From JAJDFU01 sp964640855 (GTDB taxonomy: Bacteria; Bacteroidota; Bacteroidia; Chitinophagales; Saprospiraceae), in NCBI GenBank assembly GCA_964640855.1, contig CAZXIX010000006.1, positions 22,054-86,053 on the forward strand: 64,000 nucleotides of DNA, read 5' to 3'. The notes beneath the pieces are model-generated. The model was given only the letters and a program-made list of their open reading frames with translations, was not told the DNA's origin and ran no database searches. Below, in pieces: positions 16,558 to 24,810 of the stretch. Every line of letters starts with the position of its first letter. The stretch's first letter is position 1. The position numbers and the translations under genes were made by a program.

Positions 16558-17964
16558 CTACCGGAGTTCAAACTCCTGCCCGAGTTTGGGAATGGAGACC
16601 TGCTTGAACCCGTAATCCGTCAACATCTCGGAAAAAGGCTCCTGACGATCGATGGTCCCGTGGACCAAAAAGAGGTTCTTGAGGCGAACCCGCTGGTTTT
16701 TTACAAACTCGAGCAGTTCGAGCTTGTCGGCATGGGCACTGAAGGAATCCATAACCTCGACCTGGGCCCGTACCTTTTTTTCTTCGCCAAACAAGCGGAT
16801 CTCCTCTTTACCGTCCCTCAAGGCACCACCGGGCGTATACGGAGCGCAGTAGCCAACGATCAGGATTGTATTCTTCGGATCTTCGATGTTGTTGGAAACG
16901 TGGTGTTGGACCCTTCCCGCATTGATCATCCCGGCCGAACTGATGATGATACAAGGCTCTTGCATGTGATTCAAAGCCTTGGAATCCTCCGTCTCTTTGA
17001 TGTACTTCAGCCCGTTGAAGCCGAACGGGTTCGGATCCACGAGCATATATTCGTTGAGTTCGGAATCAAAACACTCGGGATGAGAGCCGAAGATCATCGT
17101 AGCATTGACAGCCAGAGGGCTATCTACGAACACCTGGATGTGGGGCAGGCGTCCTTCATTCTCCAATTGATCCAGCAGATAGACCACTTCCTGCGTTCTG
17201 CCTACACTGAAGGCCGGGATGATCAGCTTCCCCTTTCGGTCGACGCAGGTCCCCCGTATCACCTCCAGAAAATGCTTGGTCTCTTTAGGGGCATCTTCGT
17301 GCACCCGATCCCCGTAGGTAGATTCACAGATCAGGTAATCCACCTCGGGCATGGGTTTGGGATCCCGTAAAATGGGACGGTTGGGCCGACCGACATCCCC
17401 GGTGAATCCGAGGTGAATGGTCTTGCCGTTTTCGCGAATCCTCAGGGTAACGGAGGCGCTACCCAGTATATGGCCGGCATCTCTAAACAGGACATCTACC
17501 CCTTCGCGGACGCTAAACCAGCGGTCGTAAGCGTAGGTCGTGAAAAGGTTCATGGTTTTCTGGACATGATGCTTTTCATACAAAGGCTCAATCATTTCGT
17601 CCTTGCGCCCTCTTCGAGCCATCCGCTTGTTGTGGTATTCAGCATCCTTTTCCTGGATATGCGCACTGTCCAGCAGCATGATGGAGCAAAGGCTGCGCGT
17701 AGCATGCGTAGAATGAATGGTGCCTTCAAAGCCATCCTTCACCAGGCGGGGAATGCGCCCGCTATGATCGATGTGGGCGTGCGAGAGAATGAGCGTATCT
17801 ATGGAAGAGGGGTCAAACAGCCATTGCCGGTTGAAGTTTTCCATATCCTCATCCCGGCCCTGGTAGAGTCCGCAATCCAAAAGGATCTGGTAGCCGTCGT
17901 CCAGGGTAATCAGATGGGCACTGCCGGTCACTTCTTGGGCAGCTCCGCAAAACTTGATTTTCAT
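16558..17964 (-). CDS. MBL-fold beta-CASP RNA nuclease
   Basis: A 468-residue metallo-beta-lactamase-fold protein with the zinc motif HAHIDH at residues 62-67, DAGHILGSAS near 161, the beta-CASP domain with CIISSAGMINAGRV near 350 and a C-terminal RMMBL segment containing SAHADK and LVHGTIDRQ. This layout is that of the CPSF73/YSH1-like family of bacterial RNA-processing exo/endonucleases. Probably cytoplasmic. RNA substrate unknown. A stretch with the terminator of the downstream-lying minus-strand operon lies immediately upstream of its start. Confidence 0.92.
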   Translation of the reverse strand: MKIKFCGAAQEVTGSAHLITLDDGYQILLDCGLYQGRDEDMENFNRQWLFDPSSIDTLILSHAHIDHSGRIPRLVKDGFEGTIHSTHATRSLCSIMLLDSAHIQEKDAEYHNKRMARRGRKDEMIEPLYEKHHVQKTMNLFTTYAYDRWFSVREGVDVLFRDAGHILGSASVTLRIRENGKTIHLGFTGDVGRPNRPILRDPKPMPEVDYLICESTYGDRVHEDAPKETKHFLEVIRGTCVDRKGKLIIPAFSVGRTQEVVYLLDQLENEGRLPHIQVFVDSPLAVNATMIFGSHPECFDSELNEYMLVDPNPFGFNGLKYIKETEDSKALNHMQEPCIIISSAGMINAGRVQHHVSNNIEDPKNTILIVGYCAPYTPGGALRDGKEEIRLFGEEKKVRAQVEVMDSFSAHADKLELLEFVKNQRVRLKNLFLVHGTIDRQEPFSEMLTDYGFKQVSIPKLGQEFELR

Positions 17965-18002
17965 GCAGGTATTTTAGGTCTGTAGGGAAGCCAAAAAATA
18001 AG

Positions 18003-18036
18003 AAAAAGCCGCGAAACCCATCGGGGCTCGCAGCTT
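18003..18036 (-). terminator. Terminator of the sigma / anti-sigma operon
   Basis: On the minus strand AAGC-GCGA and TCGC-GCTT arms (one mismatch) enclose a C/G-rich loop and are followed by TTTTTCTTATTTTTT. It lies about 30 bases past the stop of the repeat-protein gene. Confidence 0.65.
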
Positions 18037-18066
18037 GATCGTCACAGTCGGGTGATTAATTTTTGG

Positions 18067-19215
18067 TTATTTTTTACTCACTTTCAGCCCCCCGTAGGTC
18101 AGTCGGGCTTTTATCAGTCCGCCAGAGCCGTTGTTCTGCCCTTTTACCTCATGGCTGGTCCCTTTCTCTACTTCGTATTCCACCTTCATATCGGAAGGAT
18201 AGTTGATTCCGGCATAAGAGGAAGAAGCATCCATTCGATATTTACAATCCGAGTCCAGGTAGATCTTGAAGTCGGAATGACGGCCTTCGAGAGTAATTTC
18301 GGAGAAACCGGCGACGACCTGATTGACACGACCGCCCCCATATTGCATATCGAGATCCAGAGTACGCTTCAGTTGGTCCACCATCACATTGGTGTACTTG
18401 CTGTTCACTTCTACCTTATCGGCTTGCTGGATTTCGATGTTGTCGTACTTCCCCATGTTGGAGAAATCCCGAATCCGGCCCAACCGGTAGTTATCGTATT
18501 TGGTCTCAGCTTCCACATCACCTGCTTGCGAGATCGTGATGTTGGAATATTTGGTTTCCAGCTCGACATCTTTGACTTCCTTCATGGTAATGCTGGAATA
18601 ACTGATATAGGTGGAGATGTCTCCGGCTCTTTCCAGGATTCCCTTGCCGTACCCCAGATAAATCCTGGAATCCTCGCCGAGTCCTTCCAGTTCGAAATTC
18701 CCGTATTTGACATTGATGTCCCCGCTTCCTTCGATAGCCGCCACCTGAGCATTGCCGTATTTGTTGGAAAGTTGCAGGTTGTTGGTCGCCGGGATATACA
18801 CTTCATAATTGATGCTGAAGTCTGCGTTGTCATCGTTAGACCACCCGCTGAACCAACCTCCTTTCTGGGATTCAATGAGGGTTTCGGCGCTTACGCTGGA
18901 AGGGCTGTTCGAAAATTGGATGTCGATGCGATCGAATACTTCTTCGGCAGCCGATTCGTTCCTCGCGTTTACGATGATGGTAACGGTGATCTTGACGCGG
19001 TTGCGGTCCCAGGTCTTGACGTTCACCTTGCCATATTTATTGGTCAGGGATGTGGTGCCATTGGCGGAGATATCAAATTCTTTGTTGATCTCTTTGATGA
19101 ACTCCCGCTTGGCAACGAGTTCTCCGGGAGTTGCTCCTGCGAGTTGAGCCGGAAGGCTCAACATAGAGAAGACCAGGGCCGCGGCCCATCCGCTGTATTT
19201 AAATGCTGATTTCAT
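18067..19215 (-). CDS. Exported DUF4097-like beta-solenoid repeat protein
   Basis: After a signal peptide (cleavage near LAGA, residue 28) the 382-residue protein is almost entirely beta, and from residue 153 carries a KYxN-type motif with Tyr at 153, 171, 189, 206, 223, 240, 257, 274 and 292, that is every 17-18 residues. Examples are NKYGNAQV, VKYGNFEL, TKYSNITI, TKYDNYRL, GKYDNIEI and SKYTNVMV. This regularity points to a right-handed beta-helix of the DUF4097/adhesin-like type. The gene overlaps the anti-sigma gene by 17 bases, and DUF4097 proteins often sit in sigma/anti-sigma operons; a role in envelope sensing is inference. Confidence 0.85.
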   Translation of the reverse strand: MKSAFKYSGWAAALVFSMLSLPAQLAGATPGELVAKREFIKEINKEFDISANGTTSLTNKYGKVNVKTWDRNRVKITVTIIVNARNESAAEEVFDRIDIQFSNSPSSVSAETLIESQKGGWFSGWSNDDNADFSINYEVYIPATNNLQLSNKYGNAQVAAIEGSGDINVKYGNFELEGLGEDSRIYLGYGKGILERAGDISTYISYSSITMKEVKDVELETKYSNITISQAGDVEAETKYDNYRLGRIRDFSNMGKYDNIEIQQADKVEVNSKYTNVMVDQLKRTLDLDMQYGGGRVNQVVAGFSEITLEGRHSDFKIYLDSDCKYRMDASSSYAGINYPSDMKVEYEVEKGTSHEVKGQNNGSGGLIKARLTYGGLKVSKK

Positions 19216-19756
19216 CTTCTTGCGTAATTTCGGTCGGTTGATTGGTTTCCATCCGCTCCAGCACCCTTTCCAAAATGGCGATCTTGGCCTGGTAGGTGCG
19301 GATCAGGTTTTCTACGATGCGCTCTTCGCTTCCTTTCGGACAATTCTTGAGTTCTTCCTGCAGTTCTTTCATGACCTCGTCGATCTGCTCCAGATCATTG
19401 ATCACACTTTGACCCTGTTCAAAATGGGCCAAACGGGCCATCCGGTCGTCAATGGAGCGGGTGAAATATTGCTCCATTTCAGCATATTCCGGGCTCACGC
19501 TGGCTAAGCTCACCGGTTCGGAAGATGCCGATTCGGAAAGATAGAACCCCATACCCATGCCGAAGGCGATAAGAATGACTACCGAGGCTGCCACCGTGGC
19601 GAATCGGATCCAGCGCAGGCGCACTACCTTCGTCCGGGAAGGAGCCTCATCCTGAAGTTGCCGATCGATCTCGGCCCAAACCTTCAGGCTGGGAACCGCA
19701 TCATCGAACTCCTGGCGGTGGTCCTGGATGAATTGTTCTATGGAATCTCTTTTCAT
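19199..19756 (-). CDS. Probable anti-sigma factor, single-pass membrane protein
   Basis: The 185-residue protein has a cytoplasmic N-terminus of about 48 residues (MKRDSIEQFIQDHRQEFDD), one transmembrane helix near residues 52-72 (FATVAASVVILIAFGMGMGF) and a long helical periplasmic part. It has no zinc-binding HxxxCxxC motif. Position directly after an ECF sigma gene (8-base gap) and the one-helix topology make anti-sigma the best reading. The periplasmic part has heptad-like segments (IDEVMKELQEELKN, YQAKIAILERVLERME), perhaps for dimerisation or sensing. It overlaps the repeat-protein gene. Confidence 0.8.
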   Translation of the reverse strand: MKRDSIEQFIQDHRQEFDDAVPSLKVWAEIDRQLQDEAPSRTKVVRLRWIRFATVAASVVILIAFGMGMGFYLSESASSEPVSLASVSPEYAEMEQYFTRSIDDRMARLAHFEQGQSVINDLEQIDEVMKELQEELKNCPKGSEERIVENLIRTYQAKIAILERVLERMETNQPTEITQEDEISI

Positions 19757-19764
19757 GGCTATGT

Positions 19765-20376
19765 TTAGTATTTGGCTTGGCGGCGGTCGTCCTTATTGAC
19801 CAGCACCTCTTTTAGTTTCTTTTTCGCTCGGCTGTACTGAGATTTTGAGGTCGCCTCAGAAATGCCCAATATTTCAGCTATTTCCTTGTGATCGTATCCT
19901 TCCAGCAGGTAAAGGCTGAAAACCACCCGATACCCGTCCGGCAAATCGTTCAAAGCCGCTTTTACCTGCTTGACATCGTACTGATAATGGGTCAGTTCCG
20001 GTTCTTCATCCACCTGCTCTCCGTGATAAGTCTTCAATTCTTCAATCTGCAAACGGTTCTTTTTTAAGTGATTGATGCAGTTGTTAACCACAATCCGCTT
20101 GATCCAGGCCCCGATGGAGGACTGGAATTGGAAGGAATGAAGGTTTTGGAAAACATCCATGAAAGAGCGCTGCAGCAGGTCTTCGGCATCCATTTCATGC
20201 CGGACCATCCGGAGGCAAATGTTGTACATAGCCCGGGAATACAGGCGATACAATTCAAACTGAGCCTTGCGCTCACCTTGCTGGCATGCCTCGACTATAG
20301 CCCGGTGGGTGTCCGCGTAATCCAATGGCTTGGTTTTCCTTGAAGCCTGGAAATCAATTTCCACTGCTGCTTGCAT
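19765..20376 (-). CDS. ECF-type RNA polymerase sigma factor
   Basis: Extracytoplasmic-function sigma factor of 203 residues. Region 2 includes MVRHEMDAEDLLQRSFMDVF and FQFQSSIGAWIKRIVVNNC (region 2.4 end); region 4 has LPDGYRVVFSLYLLEGYDH and the helix-turn-helix IAEILGISEATSKSQYSRAK. There is no region 3, as expected for this class. ATG at 20376 (MQAAVEIDF) was chosen; a TTG two codons upstream is the only alternative nearby. It leads an operon with an anti-sigma factor and an exported repeat protein, so it probably answers an envelope signal. I see no obvious autoregulated promoter upstream. Confidence 0.93.
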   Translation of the reverse strand: MQAAVEIDFQASRKTKPLDYADTHRAIVEACQQGERKAQFELYRLYSRAMYNICLRMVRHEMDAEDLLQRSFMDVFQNLHSFQFQSSIGAWIKRIVVNNCINHLKKNRLQIEELKTYHGEQVDEEPELTHYQYDVKQVKAALNDLPDGYRVVFSLYLLEGYDHKEIAEILGISEATSKSQYSRAKKKLKEVLVNKDDRRQAKY

Positions 20377-20904
20377 TGTCAACTTTCATGAGTGTGTTCT
20401 CAGTCAGAAGGACAGGCGCGCAGCCGTGTGGTTGCATGAAAATTAGAAATTTTCCCGTAGCCCCTGGTTTCCTTGCGGTTCAATCCTGTTTTGGCCAAAA
20501 GTTTCGCCATAGCATTACAAGACTGGGATATAAACTTGTGGTAAATGGGATTCATTCTCACCCCGGTCTGGATGAGGGCCAGACCCAAGACACCAGAGAC
20601 GAGCTTTTTTTCTGGTCTCCGGACACTCGTCTCCGGTCTGTATAGAATCGTGAGCATGAAATGAGCAGCCACCTTTAATCATTTGTTCCATTGTCAATTC
20701 AGTTAACCTCTGTACATCTCAAATCAGGCACCCTTACCCAAACGTGGTAGCCAGGTCTGAAAGGCGCGGAAACGAATCAACCCCCTATATGGCTTGGCCT
20801 GTGTCAAAATGGGGCCGGAAACTTCACGATTTCATTCGATTCCTCCGTTAATTCAAGGAGGAAACCTTCTTGTTTCTGATATTTAGGGCCTTGAAAAGAT
20901 TACC
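20377..20904. other. Long intergenic region between sigma operon and T9SS protein gene
   Basis: About 530 bases without a convincing gene. Short open frames here lack recognisable domains. The region contains a complex inverted repeat (20592-20637) and a smaller one, TTCCTCC...GGAGGAA at 20840-20863, 42 bases before the next gene. As it separates two divergent genes it should contain both their promoters, but I see no full TTG/TAnnTTTG pair. Confidence 0.6.
20592..20637. repeat. Inverted repeat with alternative pairings
   Basis: ACCAGAGACGAG pairs with CTCGTCTCCGGT (11 of 12 bases) across a 22-base interval. The same left arm can also pair with TCTGGT and GTCTCCGG that lie inside that interval, next to a run of seven T. 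Two mutually exclusive stems are thus possible. Role unknown. Confidence 0.5.
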
Positions 20905-22560
20905 ATGCTGGCTACCAAGTTGAAAAAGCGGCGGCAACTCCTGCCCCTTCCCATCCATCTTTTTGCCTTATTTGGCTTTTTCATGATGAGGCTCCTTCCG
21001 GCTGTTCAGGCCCAACCGGCATTTGAGCCCCTTTGGATCGCCGATGGGCCGGGCTTTGACATCATCCGTCAGATCCTTCCCATCACGGAAGATGAAATGT
21101 GGTTGTCCGGTTCATTTTCAGATAGCCTGACCGTTGGCGGACAGGTCTGGCGATCCCTGGGTGGTCGGGACGGCTTCTTAGTCCGGATCGATGAAGACGG
21201 TCAGGTAGCAGAATCTGTTCTGCTTCATTCGCCGGCCGACATCAGGTTGGAACATATGGTTTGGGATAGCTCTCTGGGCAGATTGGCCTTGTTGGGCGAA
21301 TACAGCGGCCGGCTCGAATTACCGGATACGACTCTGAATAGCCCCTTTGGCACTACCTCGCTATTCGTGTATGTGATGGCATCGGTTGCTCCCTCCTGGG
21401 CCGTCAGCCTGGATAGCCGGGGGCTGATCGGAGCGGGGCAACTCCACTGGGCCGAAGGCGGCCAATTGTGGGTAAACGGTTTTTTTAAAGATAGTTTGGG
21501 CATTGGAGACGAAAGACTGGAAGGAAGCGGAGAAACCGACGCTTTTCTCCTGGGGTTTTCCGAAGGTGGCCAATTGGAGCGAAGCTTTTCTTTCGGCGGA
21601 AGCGGAAATGCCCGGGCCCGGTTGCTGAACCAGAACGCCGAGGGAGAACTGATCCTGGCCGGGGTCCTGGACGGAGAGCTCGACCTGCCGGATACCAGCC
21701 TGGCAGCTGTCATACCCGGGGATTACGATCTTTTCCTGTTCGCTTTCGACCCTGAGACGGGGCGCGATTCCTGGGCGATATGGGGTGGTGAGGTTTTGGA
21801 TGAAGAAGTTACTGCCCTGCTGCTGAAAGAAGACGGATCCATCCTTTTAGGGGGCTTCTTCGCAGGCATTCTGAGATTCGAATCCGGTTTACGGTTGGAG
21901 AGTACGAGTACCCAGCCCGATGCTTTTCTGCTGAAAATCGACGAGGCCGGTCAGCAAGTCAGCGGGATAGCATTCGGAGGGCCAGGGAACGTCAGATTGC
22001 TGGACCTGACCCGAAGAGGAGATGAGTTGCTGGGTACCGGCGCTTTTACGGAAACCCTCTCTTTCCCCCCTTTTGAGATCCGGGCTACCGGGGTGCAATC
22101 CGGGTATATCTTGAGGCTGAATGAAAACCTCCTGGAACCCACATCCTTAAATGCCGTGACGGCAGATCAGACGGTTTTTCTGGAGGCAGCAGCCTATCTA
22201 GATCAAACGCCCCTGGTCGGAGGACAATTTTCGGGCAAGCTTTTTAACCAGCTTCCGTCCAATAACCAGTCTCTGGATGGACTTCTCCTCCAACCTTCCG
22301 TTCCGACCAGCCTCTACGAAGCAGCAAAAGAGTTTTTCCTCCTGCGCGTTTATCCCAATCCAACGAGAGGCGCTTTTTATCTGGATCAAAAGGTCGATTG
22401 TGATTCTTTTTCCCTGATAGACCCCAACGGAAAATTATTGGAATCCGGTACTATCCCAAAAACGGCCTCATGGGATCTGTCCAATCACCCGAAAGGCATG
22501 TACCTTCTGCATCTGCGTTGCGAAGGATCCAACCGAAGCCTGCGGGTTTTGAAAGAGTAG
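20905..22560 (+). CDS. Secreted protein with type IX secretion sorting domain
   Basis: The 551-residue protein has a signal peptide (MLATKLKKRR..., cleavage near VQAQP at residue 38), a body of repeated beta-blade-like units with acidic loops (for example LLNQNAEGELILAGVLDGEL and LLLKEDGSILLGGFFAG) typical of beta-propellers, and a C-terminal domain with LRVYPNPTRGAFYL near residue 485 and ending in KGMYLLHLRCEGSNRSLRVLKE-like strands, the pattern of T9SS type A sorting domains. It should be exported across the outer membrane and anchored or released. No catalytic motif is seen. It stands alone, convergent with the glucosaminidase gene. Confidence 0.85.
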   Translation: MLATKLKKRRQLLPLPIHLFALFGFFMMRLLPAVQAQPAFEPLWIADGPGFDIIRQILPITEDEMWLSGSFSDSLTVGGQVWRSLGGRDGFLVRIDEDGQVAESVLLHSPADIRLEHMVWDSSLGRLALLGEYSGRLELPDTTLNSPFGTTSLFVYVMASVAPSWAVSLDSRGLIGAGQLHWAEGGQLWVNGFFKDSLGIGDERLEGSGETDAFLLGFSEGGQLERSFSFGGSGNARARLLNQNAEGELILAGVLDGELDLPDTSLAAVIPGDYDLFLFAFDPETGRDSWAIWGGEVLDEEVTALLLKEDGSILLGGFFAGILRFESGLRLESTSTQPDAFLLKIDEAGQQVSGIAFGGPGNVRLLDLTRRGDELLGTGAFTETLSFPPFEIRATGVQSGYILRLNENLLEPTSLNAVTADQTVFLEAAAYLDQTPLVGGQFSGKLFNQLPSNNQSLDGLLLQPSVPTSLYEAAKEFFLLRVYPNPTRGAFYLDQKVDCDSFSLIDPNGKLLESGTIPKTASWDLSNHPKGMYLLHLRCEGSNRSLRVLKE

Positions 22561-22571
22561 GCCAACTCGGG

Positions 22572-23402
22572 TTATCGATCGAAACGATACAATTCCAAAT
22601 CCTCGATGAGGGCTATCAGTTTTTCGGCATATCTGGGGTCGGTAGCGTATCCTGCTTTTTTTAAACCCCTGGCCCAGCCCTTGTAGTCGGTCTGTTTCAG
22701 TTTGAATAGTTTTCGATACCGGGACTTTTGCAAAAACTTGCTGTGTTCCCGATAGCTTTCTCCCACCGAATCGTAGATCCGAAAGAAATCCTTGTGGTGG
22801 TCGTCGTAAAAGTTGCTGCAATGCCCTCGATGGCATCTTCTTGAAAAACACTTGATCCCGAAATGATTCTGGTTTTTGAGGGCCAGTGCACTCTCCCCGG
22901 CATTGCTTTCCAGGAGCCCCTGGGCCAGAGTAATGCTGGCCGGAATTCCGTAGGCTTTCATTTCCTGTACCGCTAAAGGGGCGTATTTCTTGACGTAGGC
23001 AATGCGTTTCATTCGACGCCGGTCTCCGGAAGACCCGCCCACATTCCTGGAACTCCATTCCATATTGGAAAATGAGTTCGCTTCCTCGGCTCCGATCTCC
23101 TCTTCGGATGTGACCTGAAAGACATTTACGGCGGAACTCCCGGGTCCCCCTGTGGGATTGTATTTTTTCCAAAACCGGGGTACCTCCCAGCTGGTCAGGT
23201 CTTCCATAAAGGAAGAGAAGCCGCTTTCCGGCTGGTGAACATCCAGATCCACCTGGGTATCCTTGTGCAGTACAACCCACATGCCCGCCATGACAACCGT
23301 CACGGACCACCAGTTCCTTTTCAACCAGGCGTGGTACTCCCATCGATGGCGCCAGAGATAGCGAAGCGTCTGCCAGAGGCCTTTAAGGATTGCGAAAACC
23401 AT
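22572..23402 (-). CDS. GH73-family N-acetylglucosaminidase, membrane anchored
   Basis: Cleaves beta-1,4 links in peptidoglycan. The C-terminal glucosaminidase domain (about residues 130-275) has ASITLAQGLLESNAGESALA with the predicted catalytic Glu165, then NHFGIKCF and a final ARGLKKAGYATDPRYAEKLI, the family end motif. A basic N-terminus and one hydrophobic helix near residues 31-45 anchor it with the enzyme outside. Between lies a Ser/Gly-rich linker. The ATG giving MVFAILKGLWQ was chosen; a TTG five codons upstream is the alternative. Two nearby Cys residues (KCFSRRCHRGHC) are unusual in the catalytic domain. A palindrome covers its presumed promoter. Confidence 0.9.
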   Translation of the reverse strand: MVFAILKGLWQTLRYLWRHRWEYHAWLKRNWWSVTVVMAGMWVVLHKDTQVDLDVHQPESGFSSFMEDLTSWEVPRFWKKYNPTGGPGSSAVNVFQVTSEEEIGAEEANSFSNMEWSSRNVGGSSGDRRRMKRIAYVKKYAPLAVQEMKAYGIPASITLAQGLLESNAGESALALKNQNHFGIKCFSRRCHRGHCSNFYDDHHKDFFRIYDSVGESYREHSKFLQKSRYRKLFKLKQTDYKGWARGLKKAGYATDPRYAEKLIALIEDLELYRFDR

Positions 23403-23423
23403 CCGTTGTTTTTTCAAACAAAG

Positions 23424-23440
23424 TAAAACAATTTGTTTTA
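23424..23440. promoter_or_regulatory. Palindrome in the glucosaminidase promoter
   Basis: TAAAACA-ATT-TGTTTTA is a perfect 7-bp inverted repeat with a 3-base centre, 22 bases before the gene. On the minus strand it falls in the space between a TTG and a TACTTTG box (20 bases apart), so a bound protein would block the promoter. Confidence 0.5.
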
Positions 23441-23508
23441 AAAAACAAGCGTTGGTTATTCTTTTGAAAAGGCAGGGGTTAGGGGGCTAAGTGCCCGGCA
23501 GCAAAGGT

Positions 23509-24645
23509 TCAGGTTCGGAAAAACCTCGATCGGTTAGCTCGTTCCTTTTCCTGGACAAATTGTTGCAATTGCCCGGCACTGACCAGACCGGCCAGATTTC
23601 CGTCGACAAATACGGGCAGAACCGGATTCTCCTTGTTCAGAGTCTGGAACGCGTCCTTAAGCGAATTCCGCACGGACAGGGAAGCGGTGGGTACACTCAT
23701 TCGGTCCCGGACCAGGACCGGGTGAAGAGGCGGGTTGTCCATGGCTTCTTGAATAGCTTTTGGGGAGAGAATTCCCTGGAGCCTGCCTTCCGAATCGACA
23801 ACCGGAAAATGAGGACCGTCGCCCCGGGCCAGCGCCTCGCCGGCCTGATAAATCGAATCTTCTGTGCGAAGAGCCGTAAATCGATCCGGAATGATATCGC
23901 CCAGGGTATAAGAACTCAGAAAATGATCGCTTTGAACATAACGATATTCGGCCCCTGCAGCGAAGTAAACGAACAACCCGATGAAAGCAAGGACCAGATT
24001 CATTTCGTACAACCCCAGGCCGAAGATCCCGATGGCGAAAAACTGACCGATCCTCGAAGCCCAAAGTGTGGCTTTTAGTCTGCTGAAACGCATAGCCAAC
24101 AAGGATCGCAAGACACGTCCCCCGTCCATCGGAAATGCCGGGATCAGGTTGAAAAGGACCAACATCAGATTAATGGAGATCAAAAAAGGGATCATATATT
24201 CCAGGCGGAACATTTCCCAGAGAAAGGTATTGCTTTCTTCACTGAATAGCCCCAGGAAGTGGGTGAAGGTGCTGGGAAAAAGCAATTGTACGGGCAGCAA
24301 CAGGAGAATGATCAGCACGTTGACCAGCGGTCCGGCAATGGCTACCCAAAACTCATGAATGGGTTTTTCCGGTAACCCCTCCAGGCGAGCCACCCCTCCG
24401 ATGGGGGATAGAATGATATCGCGGGTGTTTACGCCGAATCTTCTTGCCATAAGGGCATGTCCGAACTCGTGCAATACCACACAGGTGAACAAAGCGGTGA
24501 CGGTAAGCAGCCAGATCAGAATCTCTCTCCATTGACTCCATTCGCCACCTCCTGCGAAAAACACCCAGACCAGCAACAACAGAAAGGTCCAGTGCAATTC
24601 TACCGGTATACCAAAAACTTTCGCAATTCGAAACGAGCTCTTCAT
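23509..24645 (-). CDS. Site-2 protease family (M50) metallopeptidase with CBS pair
   Basis: An intramembrane zinc protease of 378 residues. The active-site motif HEFGH is at 59-63 and the second metal motif NLIPAFPMDGG near 175, both inside transmembrane segments; six or so hydrophobic helices fill the first 220 residues. A pair of CBS domains (about 245-370) follows, a common arrangement that may couple proteolysis to adenine-nucleotide sensing. Such enzymes cleave membrane-bound regulators, including anti-sigma factors; the anti-sigma factor encoded 4 kb away is a possible but unproven substrate. It follows an ABC-F gene across a 165-base spacer with no clear gene or promoter. Confidence 0.93.
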   Translation of the reverse strand: MKSSFRIAKVFGIPVELHWTFLLLLVWVFFAGGGEWSQWREILIWLLTVTALFTCVVLHEFGHALMARRFGVNTRDIILSPIGGVARLEGLPEKPIHEFWVAIAGPLVNVLIILLLLPVQLLFPSTFTHFLGLFSEESNTFLWEMFRLEYMIPFLISINLMLVLFNLIPAFPMDGGRVLRSLLAMRFSRLKATLWASRIGQFFAIGIFGLGLYEMNLVLAFIGLFVYFAAGAEYRYVQSDHFLSSYTLGDIIPDRFTALRTEDSIYQAGEALARGDGPHFPVVDSEGRLQGILSPKAIQEAMDNPPLHPVLVRDRMSVPTASLSVRNSLKDAFQTLNKENPVLPVFVDGNLAGLVSAGQLQQFVQEKERANRSRFFRT

Positions 24646-24810
24646 ACAAATCTTCTAACAGCAGAACGCCGGTACGCAGTTCAAGCCTGCGTCAAATGTC
24701 CTCCCAATGATCCAATTTAACCGATGATAGTCATCCCTTCATGAACAAGCCTTTCCCTTCTTTGATTCCCCGATTGAAGGGGCATCCGGGAAATTCCTTC
24801 CTTTTCTTCC

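Noticed and set aside
18052..19209. A 385-codon open frame antisense to the repeat-protein gene
   Set aside because: It mirrors the repeated codons of the solenoid protein; the regular appearance is a reflection of that repeat.
20400..20697. Two short open frames (60-90 codons) in the 530-base intergenic region
   Set aside because: Neither has a domain, signal peptide or promoter in the right place, and both run through the inverted repeat.
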